Shown here piece by piece: positions 1 through 8,430 of a DNA stretch of 64,000 nucleotides. The notes under the pieces were generated by a model. That model was not told the origin of the DNA. It worked only from the letters and a program-made list of their open reading frames with translations, and ran no database searches. The position numbers were made by a program, and so were the translations under genes. The stretch spans positions 166,804 to 230,803 of the forward strand of contig UCJD01000020.1 of assembly GCA_900472605.1 (NCBI GenBank), read 5' to 3'. The stretch's first letter is position 1. Each line of letters opens with the position of its first letter. Source of the stretch: Hyphomicrobiales bacterium. GTDB taxonomy: Bacteria > Pseudomonadota > Alphaproteobacteria > Rhizobiales > Rhizobiaceae.

Positions 1-335
1 ACATAGACGAAATGCATTCGTGACGTCCACAGCTACCGCGGGCATCACCGCGTTACTCTTGCGGAAGGTCGTCAACGTCAGGAACAAGAAGGCCCAGCAC
101 CGGTCCGATCGAAGTGAATTCGAGCACGATCAAGCTTGCTCACGCGATGGCGCCGATCAAGCGCTAAGCCGTAACATGGCGAATGATAAGGTTCCTGCTG
201 TCCCTCTGAGAAATCCTGCCGAGCGCCTGGTTTCCGGCACGCTAATAATTGGCAGAACGCCTTCGAAGCACAGGCGCTGTATCGAACCATCTGCTGGCGC
301 CTTGCTCGCAGCTATCCTCGCTCGCTTGCGTGTTA
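1..335. other. No recognisable gene
   Basis: This stretch lies downstream of the FGGY kinase gene that ends at 336. Short open frames exist on both strands, but none shows a family signature, a good ribosome binding site or coherent codon use. I see no RNA gene or obvious terminator. Confidence 0.5.
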
Positions 336-1952
336 TCAACAACTACGCACTTTCTGGCCAAGCTGCTGCAGCTGCTTGAAGGCGTCGTATCGTCTAAGAT
401 GAATATCAGCCGTCCGCCCCGCTGACGGTATGAATGTTCCATCGACGGCCGTCAGCATGGTCATCGCTTCGCGAACATCGCGATAACTGCCGCTGGCAAC
501 CGCGCCAAGGATCGCAGCGCCTAACAATACCGGTTCCTCCGCCGCCGTGGCGACAATGGGCTTGCCGCATGCGTCGGCCAAAAGCTGACGGACAAAAGCC
601 AGCTGGCCAGCCCCGCCGCTGATGACAACGGTATCGATCTCGACGCCCGCCTCCGCCTGCGCGTCTATGATCTGCCTGAGGCCATAACCGATGCCGTATA
701 GGCCCGCCACGTACAGCCGAACGAGGCTTTCGACATCGCGTTCCATGCCGAGGCCTGCAATCAGCGCGCGAGCGTGCGGATCGGCAAGAGGGGCGCGGTT
801 GCCCAGGAATTCAGGAACGACATGAAGGCCTGTAACAAGCGAGGTAGCGTCAACCCCTGCCCCACCGGCAGCGAGGTCGGCAAGCATGACAGGAAGCGAT
901 TGGCCCTTATCTTTCGCGACACGCGTCGCTTCCGAGGCTGCGGGATGAAATGAGAGAAGCTGTTCGATCGCCGCGCCGGCAGCACTCTGCCCGCCTTCGT
1001 TGAGCCAAAGCCCAGGAACCATCGCAGAATAGTAAGGTCCCCATACGCCCTGCACGAAGGCGGGCTCGACGGTCGATGTCATCGTGCAGGATGAGGTGCC
1101 GAACACATAGGCGAGGTTCGCCGTCGGCCCGCCGCCAAAGCCAACCGTCCCGATCCCGCCGGCATGAGCATCGATCAATCCCGCGGCGACCGCCGTTCCC
1201 GGCACGAGCCCAAGCTCTCCCGCCGCAACCGCTGTCAGACCGCCGCCAAGCGCGGAGCCGGGCTCAACAATGCTCTGGCCGATCCGGGCAAAGCCTTCCC
1301 CCGCCAGCGAGCCGAGGCCGATCTCTTCGAAATATGTCGGATCCCAGCGCTTCTCGTGAGCGAGATAGGTCCACTTGCAGGTCACGGTGCAGGTGGAGCG
1401 CGAGAGAGAGCCCGTGGCGCGCCAGGTCAGAAAGTCGGCAAGGTCGAAGAACTGCCACGTCGCGTCGAACACCTCCGGCCGGTTCTCCTTCAGCCACAGC
1501 AGCTTGGGCGTCTCCATCTCCGGAGAAATCCGCCCGCCGACATAACGCAGGACCTCATGGCCAAGCGTGTTGATCCGCTCCGCCTGTGAAACCGCCCGGT
1601 GGTCCATCCAGACGATGATGTTCCGCTCCGGATCTTCGGATGGACCAACGGGCAAGGGCTTGCCCTGGTCACCGAGGACGACGAGCGAGCAGGTGGCGTC
1701 AAAGCCCAATCCGACCACAGCCTTCGCGTCCACGCCGGCATCGCGAACGCACTGACGCACGGCTTCGCACACCGCCCGCCAGATTTCGTTGCTCGACTGT
1801 TCGACGATCGAACCTGCCTCGCGGTAAAGCGCGATGTCGCGCTTGGCCGAAGCCAGCATCCGGCCGGCAAGATCGAATACGCCCGCGCGAGCGCTTCCGG
1901 TGCCGACGTCAACGCCGATTACATAGCGCGGTGTTTGGCCTTCGTCGCTCAT
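336..1952 (-). CDS. FGGY-family pentulose kinase, probable D-ribulokinase
   Basis: A 538-residue FGGY sugar kinase expected to phosphorylate D-ribulose to D-ribulose 5-phosphate with ATP in the cytoplasm. The N-terminus carries the nucleotide-phosphate motif GVDVGTGSARAG, and GFDATCS and the C-terminal SGGAGQ are typical of the family. Length and sequence fit the five-carbon pentulose kinase branch rather than glycerol or xylulose kinases. It is the last gene of a minus-strand operon, 61 bp after a ribitol 2-dehydrogenase whose product would be D-ribulose; that context, more than the sequence alone, sets the substrate. The ATG at 1952 is preceded by only a weak purine-rich stretch. A kinase for another ketopentose is the main alternative. 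Confidence 0.85.
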   Translation of the reverse strand: MSDEGQTPRYVIGVDVGTGSARAGVFDLAGRMLASAKRDIALYREAGSIVEQSSNEIWRAVCEAVRQCVRDAGVDAKAVVGLGFDATCSLVVLGDQGKPLPVGPSEDPERNIIVWMDHRAVSQAERINTLGHEVLRYVGGRISPEMETPKLLWLKENRPEVFDATWQFFDLADFLTWRATGSLSRSTCTVTCKWTYLAHEKRWDPTYFEEIGLGSLAGEGFARIGQSIVEPGSALGGGLTAVAAGELGLVPGTAVAAGLIDAHAGGIGTVGFGGGPTANLAYVFGTSSCTMTSTVEPAFVQGVWGPYYSAMVPGLWLNEGGQSAAGAAIEQLLSFHPAASEATRVAKDKGQSLPVMLADLAAGGAGVDATSLVTGLHVVPEFLGNRAPLADPHARALIAGLGMERDVESLVRLYVAGLYGIGYGLRQIIDAQAEAGVEIDTVVISGGAGQLAFVRQLLADACGKPIVATAAEEPVLLGAAILGAVASGSYRDVREAMTMLTAVDGTFIPSAGRTADIHLRRYDAFKQLQQLGQKVRSC

Positions 1953-2013
1953 GGTTTCTCATCTTTCTGGCATGAATGGCTGATGCCCGCGCATGGCGCG
2001 GAAATCGCTGTCT

Positions 2014-2742
2014 CTAAAGGTCGACGCTGTTCGGGAGGATCACGAGGTCCCGGATGGTGACGTTGCGGGGCCGAGATAGCATGAAGAGCACGCAGTCGGC
2101 GACTTCCTTGGGCTGCATCAGGCTGCCGTTGGCGAGTGCTTCTTCCATCTTCGCTTTCGGCCAGTCATCAAGCAGCGCGGTGACGACGGGGCCCGGCAGG
2201 ACGGCGCCGACGCGCACGCCGTGCTGCGCCACCTGGCGGCGCGTCGAATGCACGAATGCCTGCACGGCGAATTTCGAAGCGGTGTAGATCGGCTCCCAGA
2301 CAACGGGGACGACGCCGGCGATCGAGCTGGTGAACAGGATGTCGCCCGACTTCTGGGCGATCATGTGCGGCAACACGGCATGAACGGAGCGGAAGGCGGC
2401 GTTGATGTTGAGGTTCAGCATCCGATCCCAGGCGTCCGGATCGCCCTCGGCGACCTGCCCGCCGATATAGGCGCCGGCATTGGCGTGGAAGATGTCGAGC
2501 CTGCCGGCGATCTCCAGGATCCGCGGCAGGATGCCCGAGAGCTGCTTGCCATCGAGAAGGTCGACGACGAGAGGGAATGCGCGCTCGCCGAACTCCTCAC
2601 AGATTTCATCCAGCTTGTCCTTGGCGCGGTCAATGAGAACGACGGTCGCGCCTGCGGCGTGAAGTGTACGGGCGCATTCGAGGCCGATGCCCGACGCCGA
2701 ACCGGTGATGGCGGCGACTTTGCCTTTCATGAGGTCGGTCAT
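2014..2742 (-). CDS. rbtD: Ribitol 2-dehydrogenase (SDR family)
   Basis: A 242-residue classical short-chain dehydrogenase that should oxidise ribitol to D-ribulose with NAD+. The Rossmann motif TGSASGIG, the NAG motif (HANAGAY) and the catalytic YTASK are all present. Over its whole length it resembles, from memory, Klebsiella ribitol dehydrogenase: [14 protein letters not shown], the [18 protein letters not shown] region, [12 protein letters not shown] and the C-terminal ILPNSVDL are shared. The frame is open further upstream, but the ATG at 2742 has AAGGAG at good spacing, so the 27-codon extension is rejected. It lies between the importer permease and the kinase, which completes a ribitol to D-ribulose 5-phosphate route. 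Confidence 0.93.
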   Translation of the reverse strand: MTDLMKGKVAAITGSASGIGLECARTLHAAGATVVLIDRAKDKLDEICEEFGERAFPLVVDLLDGKQLSGILPRILEIAGRLDIFHANAGAYIGGQVAEGDPDAWDRMLNLNINAAFRSVHAVLPHMIAQKSGDILFTSSIAGVVPVVWEPIYTASKFAVQAFVHSTRRQVAQHGVRVGAVLPGPVVTALLDDWPKAKMEEALANGSLMQPKEVADCVLFMLSRPRNVTIRDLVILPNSVDL

Positions 2743-2764
2743 GAATTTACTCCTTGAAGTTTGG

Positions 2765-4027
2765 TCAGGCGCGTCCGTGGCTGACGCGGGAACGGCGGGC
2801 GAGCGAGTCGACGATGACAGCAATGGCGAGAACGCCGCCGGTGATCATGTAGCGCAACGAAGAGCTGAGGTTGAGCAGCGTCAGGCCGTTGGAAATTGCC
2901 TGGATGACGATGATCCCGAGCAGCGCGGAATAGGCGCTGCCGCGGCCGCCGAAGAGGCTCGTCCCGCCGATCACGGCGGCGGCGATCGCGTTGAGGTTGA
3001 CGTCACCCGTGCCGGCCTGCTGGCTCGACGAGGCAAGACGCGATGCCGACAGGATGCCGCCGATGGTCGCGAGCGTCGAGCAAAGGACAAAAGCGCTCAA
3101 ATAGATGCGGCGAACATTGATGCCGGCGCGCCGTGCGGCCTCGCGGTTGCCACCGACGGCGAACATCGAACGTCCCCATTGGGTGCGCGTCAGCCCGTAG
3201 TTCAGCACCACCGCGATGGCGACGAACAGGCCGAACATCCACGGAATGCCTCGGCCGAGGTTGAGATAATAGACCGCGAACTCGAGTGCAGCAGTCAGTA
3301 CGACGGCCTTGATCGCTGTCGCGGCGAAGGGCTGCGAGGACAGGTTGACGGCAGCGCGCTGCCGGCGTGTCCGCAGGCCCTTGGCGATGATCACGGCGCC
3401 CGGAACCAGCGCGAGCAGATATGACAGCCAATCGGGCATCACCAGGATCTGGCCGAAGCGGACCAGCGGCGACGCGTATGGAAGGTTGATGCTGCCGCTC
3501 GGCCCCAGGATGTAGAGCTGCATACCGAGCAGCGCCAGAAGGCCGGCGAGCGTCGCCACGAAGCTTGGCATTCCGAGCCTGTTGTAGAGCACCGCGTAGA
3601 CCGTTCCGATGACCGCACCTGCGGCGATGGCGGCGATGATTGCGACGACGAACGGGACGCCGTTGTTCACCCAGAGCACACCGAGGATGGCGGATGACAG
3701 GCCGCTCATCGAACCCACGGAAAGGTCGATCTCGCCAAGCATGAGCACGCAGACGATGCCGAGCGAGATGATGCCGACGGTCGCGCAGTCGAAGAGAAGG
3801 TTGACGAGATTGTTCGGTGCGAGAAACACCGGATTGAGCAGCGAGAAGACCGTGGAGATGACGATCAACCCGACAGCGACCGGAAGCATGCCCAAATCGC
3901 CGGATTTGACGCGATCGATGAAAGCCCCGACCATCGCCATCATGCTATCGTCGTGGCGGACGCGTTCGTCGCTGCGATCGAGCGTCGTGGCGGGTGCGAG
4001 TGTTGTATCGGATGGTTTCTGGCTCAT
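2765..4027 (-). CDS. Sugar ABC importer permease (XylH/RbsC type), ribitol operon
   Basis: A 420-residue membrane protein of the ribose/xylose permease family, with about ten hydrophobic segments. It contains the family signatures GEIDLSVGS and, near the C-terminus, [16 protein letters not shown]. It is longer than RbsC and has a roughly 40-residue hydrophilic N-terminus, as in XylH-like permeases. Its ATG overlaps the stop of the upstream ATPase gene by four bases (ATGA), so the two are translationally coupled. The transported sugar is inferred to be ribitol or a related pentitol from the downstream dehydrogenase and kinase. Confidence 0.9.
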   Translation of the reverse strand: MSQKPSDTTLAPATTLDRSDERVRHDDSMMAMVGAFIDRVKSGDLGMLPVAVGLIVISTVFSLLNPVFLAPNNLVNLLFDCATVGIISLGIVCVLMLGEIDLSVGSMSGLSSAILGVLWVNNGVPFVVAIIAAIAAGAVIGTVYAVLYNRLGMPSFVATLAGLLALLGMQLYILGPSGSINLPYASPLVRFGQILVMPDWLSYLLALVPGAVIIAKGLRTRRQRAAVNLSSQPFAATAIKAVVLTAALEFAVYYLNLGRGIPWMFGLFVAIAVVLNYGLTRTQWGRSMFAVGGNREAARRAGINVRRIYLSAFVLCSTLATIGGILSASRLASSSQQAGTGDVNLNAIAAAVIGGTSLFGGRGSAYSALLGIIVIQAISNGLTLLNLSSSLRYMITGGVLAIAVIVDSLARRSRVSHGRA

Positions 4028-4845
4028 GCCGGTCTCCCGCTGTTTTCCTGCGCCGTGCCTGTCTTGCGTTCGATACGGCGCGAGACGGAATTCTCGGTTG
4101 CGCCGGTGATCGAGGCCACGAGTTCCTGGTTGGAAGCATCAGGCGTGAAGACGCCGTTGTTCCGGCCCAATCGCAATACGACGATGCGATCGGCGACGGC
4201 ACGGACGTCTTCCATGTTGTGGCTGATGATGATGACGCCCAGGCCGCGATCGCGGACGCGCTCGATGAGATTGAGCACCTCGGCAGTCTGCGCGACGCCG
4301 AGTGCGGCCGTCGGCTCGTCGAGCATGATGATCTTCGGATTGAGGAGAAGCGATCTGGCGATCGCCACCGTCTGGCGCTGGCCGCCCGACAGCGAGGCGA
4401 TGGGCTCCCGCACCGATGGGATGCGCGCGGCCAGCTCTCTGAGCAGCGTCCAGGCGCGGACCTCCATCGCGACCTCATCGAGCGCCCAGGGCGAGAGCTC
4501 GTGTCCGAGGAACAGGTTGGCGACGACGTCGAGGTTCTCGCAGAGCGCCAGGTCCTGGAAGACGGTGGCGATGCCGAGTTCCAACGCCGTGCCGGGACTG
4601 TCGAGCGAGACACTTTGCCCGCAGAATTCGATAGAGCCGGACGAGGGCTGGTGAACGCCCGCAAGGACCTTGACCAGTGTCGACTTACCGGCGCCATTGT
4701 CGCCCACGAGGGCCACGACTTCGCCCGCCTTGACGTCCAGTTCGATATCAGTCAGCGCCGAGACGGCGCCGAAGTTCTTCGACACGTTTCGTAGTCGCAG
4801 GATGGGCTGCCCGCGCTCCGGTACATTGCTTGCTGTGGTGCTCAT
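4024..4845 (-). CDS. Sugar ABC importer ATPase, single nucleotide-binding domain
   Basis: A 273-residue ABC ATPase with Walker A (GDNGAGKSTL), signature (LSGGQRQ), Walker B (IIMLDEPTAALG) and switch histidine (IISHN). Ribose-type ATPases usually carry two nucleotide-binding domains (about 500 residues); this one has only one, as in FrcA-like importers, so it presumably homodimerises. The start is set at ATG 4845 (MSTTASN). The open frame continues upstream but would translate an Arg/Ser-rich segment overlapping the binding-protein gene. Its stop overlaps the permease start by four bases. Confidence 0.9.
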   Translation of the reverse strand: MSTTASNVPERGQPILRLRNVSKNFGAVSALTDIELDVKAGEVVALVGDNGAGKSTLVKVLAGVHQPSSGSIEFCGQSVSLDSPGTALELGIATVFQDLALCENLDVVANLFLGHELSPWALDEVAMEVRAWTLLRELAARIPSVREPIASLSGGQRQTVAIARSLLLNPKIIMLDEPTAALGVAQTAEVLNLIERVRDRGLGVIIISHNMEDVRAVADRIVVLRLGRNNGVFTPDASNQELVASITGATENSVSRRIERKTGTAQENSGRPA

Positions 4846-4876
4846 GGCTGAGGGCCTTTGTACGTCCTTGAAGAAA

Positions 4877-4899
4877 CCGGCCGCACGCGGTGCGGCCGG
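4877..4899 (-). terminator. Intercistronic hairpin after the binding-protein gene
   Basis: A perfect 9-bp stem, CCGGCCGCA paired with TGCGGCCGG, with a 5-base loop. It lies between the stop of the binding-protein gene (4916) and the ATPase start (4845). There is no U-tract. Such hairpins often protect the upstream binding-protein mRNA or partly terminate transcription, giving more binding protein than membrane components; that role is inferred. Confidence 0.65.
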
Positions 4900-4915
4900 A
4901 ATGGCGGATCGGCTT

Positions 4916-5962
4916 TTAGTTGCCGATGCCGAGCTTCTTGCAGCCTTCCGCATATTCGCCGGTGCAGATCTCCTCGGGCGTCTGGATCTTCTTGTCGAAG
5001 ATTTCCGCCTTGATGTTTTCGGCGGTAACGACGGCCGGGATGAAGAGCTGCGACGGCGTGTTGTAAAGCGTCGTCTTGGCCTCGGGCTTCTCTCCCTTGA
5101 GGAGCTGGACAGCAACCTGTGCGGCCGCGGCCGCTACGATCTCGGAAGGCTTGGAGATCGTGTTGTATTGGTCGCCCGAAATGATGAGCTGCAGGGCTGC
5201 GATCGTCGCATCGTTGCCGGTGACCGGTGGCACGGGGTTGACGCCTGCCGCCTTGAACGCGGCAATCGCGCCGCCGCCGGTGCCGTCATTGGCGGCAACC
5301 ACGCCCTTGATATCGGCGCCAAAGCGCGTGATCTGGCCGGCAGCCCATTCCTGCGCCTTCGGCGGCGCCCATTCCGGCGTATCGAATTCGGCAAGCGTCT
5401 TGTAAGTGGATTCCTTCAGGCCGCGATGGATGCCATCGCGAATGAGGCCGGCGGCAGCATCTGTCGGCGAGCCGTTGATCTCGAGCACGCCGGCGCCATC
5501 AGCCACACCCGCCTTCTTCAGATGCTCTACCAGCGACTTGGCAATCGCGTAGCCGATGCCTTCGTTATCGAAGGAAACGTAGAAGTCGGCCGGCTTGTCC
5601 GGGATCGGACGGTCATAGGCGATGACCTTGACGTCCTGGGACTGGGCAAGCTCGACAAGGCCTGCGGCCGCGGCGGAATCGACCGGATCGAGCACAACGA
5701 CCTTGGCGCCCTGCGCAATCACCGAGTTGAACTGTTGCTGCTGCAGCGAAGCGTCGCCATTGGCGTTCTGGTAGACGACGGTGCATTTGGCGCACAGCTT
5801 TTCCATTTCGGCCTTGAAGCCCGGAAAATCGTGCTGCTCATAGCGGGTCGACGCCTGATCGGGCATCAGGAACGCCACCGTGGACGCTTCCTGGGCGAAT
5901 GCTGCCCCGCCAAGCGCCATCAGCATGGTCGCCGACATCAGGGAAAGTTTGCGATAGGTCAT
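4916..5962 (-). CDS. Periplasmic sugar-binding protein, ribitol importer
   Basis: A 348-residue binding protein of the RbsB/XylF class (Peripla_BP_4). It has a cleavable signal peptide of about 22 residues ending AFAQ. Family-type motifs include VVVLDPVDSAAAAGL, VIAYDRPI and the VVAANDGTGGGAI hinge region. A near-perfect AAGGAGG precedes ATG 5962, which decides the start over a 21-codon upstream extension. It is the first gene of the operon, and its expression is probably controlled by the divergent LacI regulator. Ribitol as ligand is inferred from the downstream enzymes; xylitol or arabitol are possible. Confidence 0.9.
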   Translation of the reverse strand: MTYRKLSLMSATMLMALGGAAFAQEASTVAFLMPDQASTRYEQHDFPGFKAEMEKLCAKCTVVYQNANGDASLQQQQFNSVIAQGAKVVVLDPVDSAAAAGLVELAQSQDVKVIAYDRPIPDKPADFYVSFDNEGIGYAIAKSLVEHLKKAGVADGAGVLEINGSPTDAAAGLIRDGIHRGLKESTYKTLAEFDTPEWAPPKAQEWAAGQITRFGADIKGVVAANDGTGGGAIAAFKAAGVNPVPPVTGNDATIAALQLIISGDQYNTISKPSEIVAAAAAQVAVQLLKGEKPEAKTTLYNTPSQLFIPAVVTAENIKAEIFDKKIQTPEEICTGEYAEGCKKLGIGN

Positions 5963-6017
5963 GTTCTCCTCCTTAATTGACCAACGGCAAGGTTCGGCCA
6001 TTGCCGCAACATTGACC

Positions 6018-6034
6018 TGACGCACGATGCGTCA
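6018..6034. promoter_or_regulatory. Inverted repeat upstream of the ribitol operon
   Basis: TGACGCA-CGA-TGCGTCA, a perfect 7-bp inverted repeat with a 3-bp spacer, 56-72 bp upstream of the binding-protein start. It is a candidate regulator or activator site. Confidence 0.5.
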
Positions 6035-6132
6035 TTGCCCCAAGCCGCAACTCGACAAGAGCCGCACGGCAAAGAGGACCACCAATAGCTGCGAAATCAC
6101 CTCCCCGTGCCAGCCTCCTAGCTGACACGTAT

Positions 6133-6162
6133 CATCGATTGAGCGCACGTGCTCAATCGATG
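6133..6162. promoter_or_regulatory. Long inverted repeat, candidate LacI operator
   Basis: CATCGATTGAGC and GCTCAATCGATG form a perfect 12-bp inverted repeat around the 6-bp spacer GCACGT. It lies in the shared intergenic region, 56-85 bp upstream of the LacI-type gene. Both its length and its place suggest an operator for the regulator, serving the divergent operon and autoregulation. Confidence 0.6.
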
Positions 6163-6217
6163 AAGCAAGATTTGCCACTTCTGTCGTTTGATGTCAAGTT
6201 AGCGCCCGATACAGGAG

Positions 6218-7237
6218 ATGAGAATTTTGAGTCTGGACAGACAGCAGAAGCGAACAACGATCTACGACCTTGCGGAACTCGCGGGCACATCGGCGAGCGC
6301 GGTCAGCGCTGTCTTGAACGGAAACTGGAAAAAGCGTCGCATCAGCAAGCAGCTTGCCGAGAAGATAACGCGAATAGCCGAGGAGCAAGGTTACGCGCTC
6401 AACATGCAGGCAAGTCTCCTGCGCCGCGACAAGTCGCACATCATCGGCATGATCGTTCCCAAGTACGACAATCGGTATTTCGGGTCGATCGTCGAGCTCT
6501 TTGAGACCATGGCGCGTGACAAAGGTTTCTTCCCGCTCATCACCTGCACGCGGCGCGACCCCGCGCTTGAGATCGAGGCCGCTCGAACGATGCTGTCCTA
6601 CCAGGTGGATTGCGTTATCGCCACCGGCGCGACCGACCCTGACAAAGTCACCGAGCTTTGCGCCGCTGCCGGCGTCCGCACAATCAACCTCGACCTGCCC
6701 GGCAAACTCGCGCCTTCAGTCATTTCCGACAATTTCGCTGGCGCCCGAGAATTGACGCGGAGAATTCTGGTCAGTTGCCAACAACGATTTGGCTCCATGG
6801 AACCGCTGATGTTCGTCGGCGGTCGTGGAGGCGACCACAACACGATGGAACGCTTGAGGGGCTTCCGTCAGGCACATGCGGATCATGGCATCGATCTTGG
6901 TGACGACAGGGTCATTGCCTGTGGTTACGCGCCCGAGAAGGCGCAGAACGCGCTTCAAGAGCGCTTTGCCAGCGGCTTGCCCTTTTCCAGAGGCATGTTC
7001 GTCAATTCGACAATTACACTCGAAGGCGTGCTGCGCTGGGTGCGGCTCGCCGGACCTGTCAGCGAACAGGAATTCGCTTTAGGTTGCTTCGACTATGATC
7101 CGCTCGTCGCCCTTCTCGGCGACAACATCGAGATGGTCCGCCAGGACGTGCCGGCAATGCTGAGCAAAATGTTCGAGCTGATCGAACACGGAAACTTCGA
7201 GCCCAACGTGTCGGAAATCCCGCCGGTTCTAAAATAA
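6218..7237 (+). CDS. LacI-family transcriptional regulator, ribitol operon
   Basis: A 339-residue LacI-type repressor. The N-terminal helix-turn-helix reads TIYDLAELAGTSASAVSAVL, followed by the hinge and a periplasmic-binding-protein-like effector domain (IIGMIVPKYDNRYFG). It is transcribed divergently from the ribitol importer-dehydrogenase-kinase operon, so a pentitol or ketopentose inducer is likely. AGGAG directly abuts the ATG at 6218, leaving no spacing; the in-frame TTG at 6227 would sit 9 bases from it and may be the real start. Confidence 0.88.
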   Translation: MRILSLDRQQKRTTIYDLAELAGTSASAVSAVLNGNWKKRRISKQLAEKITRIAEEQGYALNMQASLLRRDKSHIIGMIVPKYDNRYFGSIVELFETMARDKGFFPLITCTRRDPALEIEAARTMLSYQVDCVIATGATDPDKVTELCAAAGVRTINLDLPGKLAPSVISDNFAGARELTRRILVSCQQRFGSMEPLMFVGGRGGDHNTMERLRGFRQAHADHGIDLGDDRVIACGYAPEKAQNALQERFASGLPFSRGMFVNSTITLEGVLRWVRLAGPVSEQEFALGCFDYDPLVALLGDNIEMVRQDVPAMLSKMFELIEHGNFEPNVSEIPPVLK

Positions 7238-7307
7238 GGGCGCTGCTCGGTCCCGGATCGTTCTGCAGTAACCGCCCGACATATGGGCGTCCGGCACCCG
7301 TTTGGGA

Positions 7308-7679
7308 TTACGTATTTTTATCTGCTTGGGGGGAATGCTTTGGTGGCGCCTCTCGATTTCCCTCTGCCCGGTCTCTGTGCAAGGCGGCACGCGCCAACAT
7401 CATCAGCGTTATGGGCGTCGTCACCGTCACGAACACACCGATCAGGATCTCGTGGATCGCCAACCGCGAAGTAGCCGCGGAAAAGAAGATCATCGACCCG
7501 AGCATGACCCCGCCGATCCCCCAACTGGTTCCGAGGGTCGGTGCGTGAATACGCTCGTAGAAGCTCGGCAAGCGGAGAAAGCCAATCGCGCCGATCAGCG
7601 CCAGCAGGGCGCCGACGACAAGAAAGAAGGCGACCAGCGCCGCCACCCAGACGGGGAGATCCATGGCCGGATACATCAT
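7308..7679 (-). CDS. phaG: Mrp/Pha cation-proton antiporter subunit G
   Basis: A 123-residue small membrane subunit of the Mrp-type antiporter complex with three hydrophobic segments. The family pattern GAIGFLRLPSFYERIHAPT and the following glycine-rich SWGIGGVMLGS are clear. It is the last gene of the operon, and its ATG overlaps the phaF stop by four bases. The hydrophilic C-terminal tail (from about residue 100) is charged and probably cytoplasmic. Confidence 0.95.
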   Translation of the reverse strand: MMYPAMDLPVWVAALVAFFLVVGALLALIGAIGFLRLPSFYERIHAPTLGTSWGIGGVMLGSMIFFSAATSRLAIHEILIGVFVTVTTPITLMMLARAALHRDRAEGNREAPPKHSPQADKNT

Positions 7680-7957
7680 TCGATCACCTCTCCACGCATC
7701 AGGAATTTCGCCAGGGCGACGGTTGCCACGAAGCCGATCATGCCGATGACCAGCGCTGCTTCGAAATAGACCACACGCCCCGTTCCGACACCGAATGTCA
7801 CCAGAAGCAGCATGGCATTGATGTAGAACGTATCAAGGCCGATGATCCGATCTTGCGCGCGTGGGCCGACGAACATGCGGATCGAAACGATGGCCATGGC
7901 AGCGACGAGCATGATCTGGGCGATCGACACAGCCGTGAAGAGAATGATTGCACTCAT
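7676..7957 (-). CDS. phaF: Mrp/Pha antiporter subunit F
   Basis: A 93-residue subunit with three transmembrane segments and the family motif GPRAQDRIIGLDT in the first loop. ATG 7957 overlaps the phaE stop by four bases, which decides the start against an 18-codon extension. It is part of the membrane complex exchanging K+ or Na+ for protons. Confidence 0.95.
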   Translation of the reverse strand: MSAIILFTAVSIAQIMLVAAMAIVSIRMFVGPRAQDRIIGLDTFYINAMLLLVTFGVGTGRVVYFEAALVIGMIGFVATVALAKFLMRGEVIE

Positions 7958-8430
7958 GCGAATATCTCCAGCAACAGCGCTTCGTATCGGTTCTTGATCG
8001 TATCGCGCCACACGGCTTCGTTCTGGATATCGAGAACGTGCAGCAGCACCGAATGATCGTTGGAATCATATTCCAGCCATGCAGATCCCGGCGTACTGGT
8101 CAGTATGACCGCGAGCAGGGCGAGCGCGAACTGGCTGCGAAGTTCCAGGTGGATGGTGATAAAGCCGGGATTGTGCCGGTTCCTGCCGCTGCGCAAGATG
8201 ATCCACGCGACGTCGATGTTCGATTTGACGATGTCGCGGAACACCAGACCGAAGAGCTTCGGCAGGAGATACCATTTCTTCAGCCGTACCGGCTCCGGCT
8301 GCAGCGATGCCATCGCCCAGCCCGCGACGACCGCGACGACGAGGCCGAGGATGAAATGGCCGAGGGTAAAGCCGTTGAGCAGCAGCCACATGATGAGGAG
8401 GCACGTCGCGAGAATAGGATAGGGAAGCAT
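7954..8430 (-). CDS. phaE: Mrp/Pha antiporter subunit E
   Basis: A 158-residue MnhE/PhaE subunit: two N-terminal membrane helices, then a conserved hydrophilic part with DIVKSNIDVAWIIL and LTSTPGSAW, both typical of the family. ATG 8430 shares one base with the phaD stop (TGATG). The frame is open far upstream, but that part overlaps phaD and is not coding. Confidence 0.95.
   Translation of the reverse strand: MLPYPILATCLLIMWLLLNGFTLGHFILGLVVAVVAGWAMASLQPEPVRLKKWYLLPKLFGLVFRDIVKSNIDVAWIILRSGRNRHNPGFITIHLELRSQFALALLAVILTSTPGSAWLEYDSNDHSVLLHVLDIQNEAVWRDTIKNRYEALLLEIFA

Noticed and set aside
4670..5980. A 436-codon plus-strand open frame across the ribitol importer genes
   Set aside because: It is antisense to the ATPase and binding-protein genes, both confirmed by motifs; the translation is low-complexity Arg/Asp-rich.
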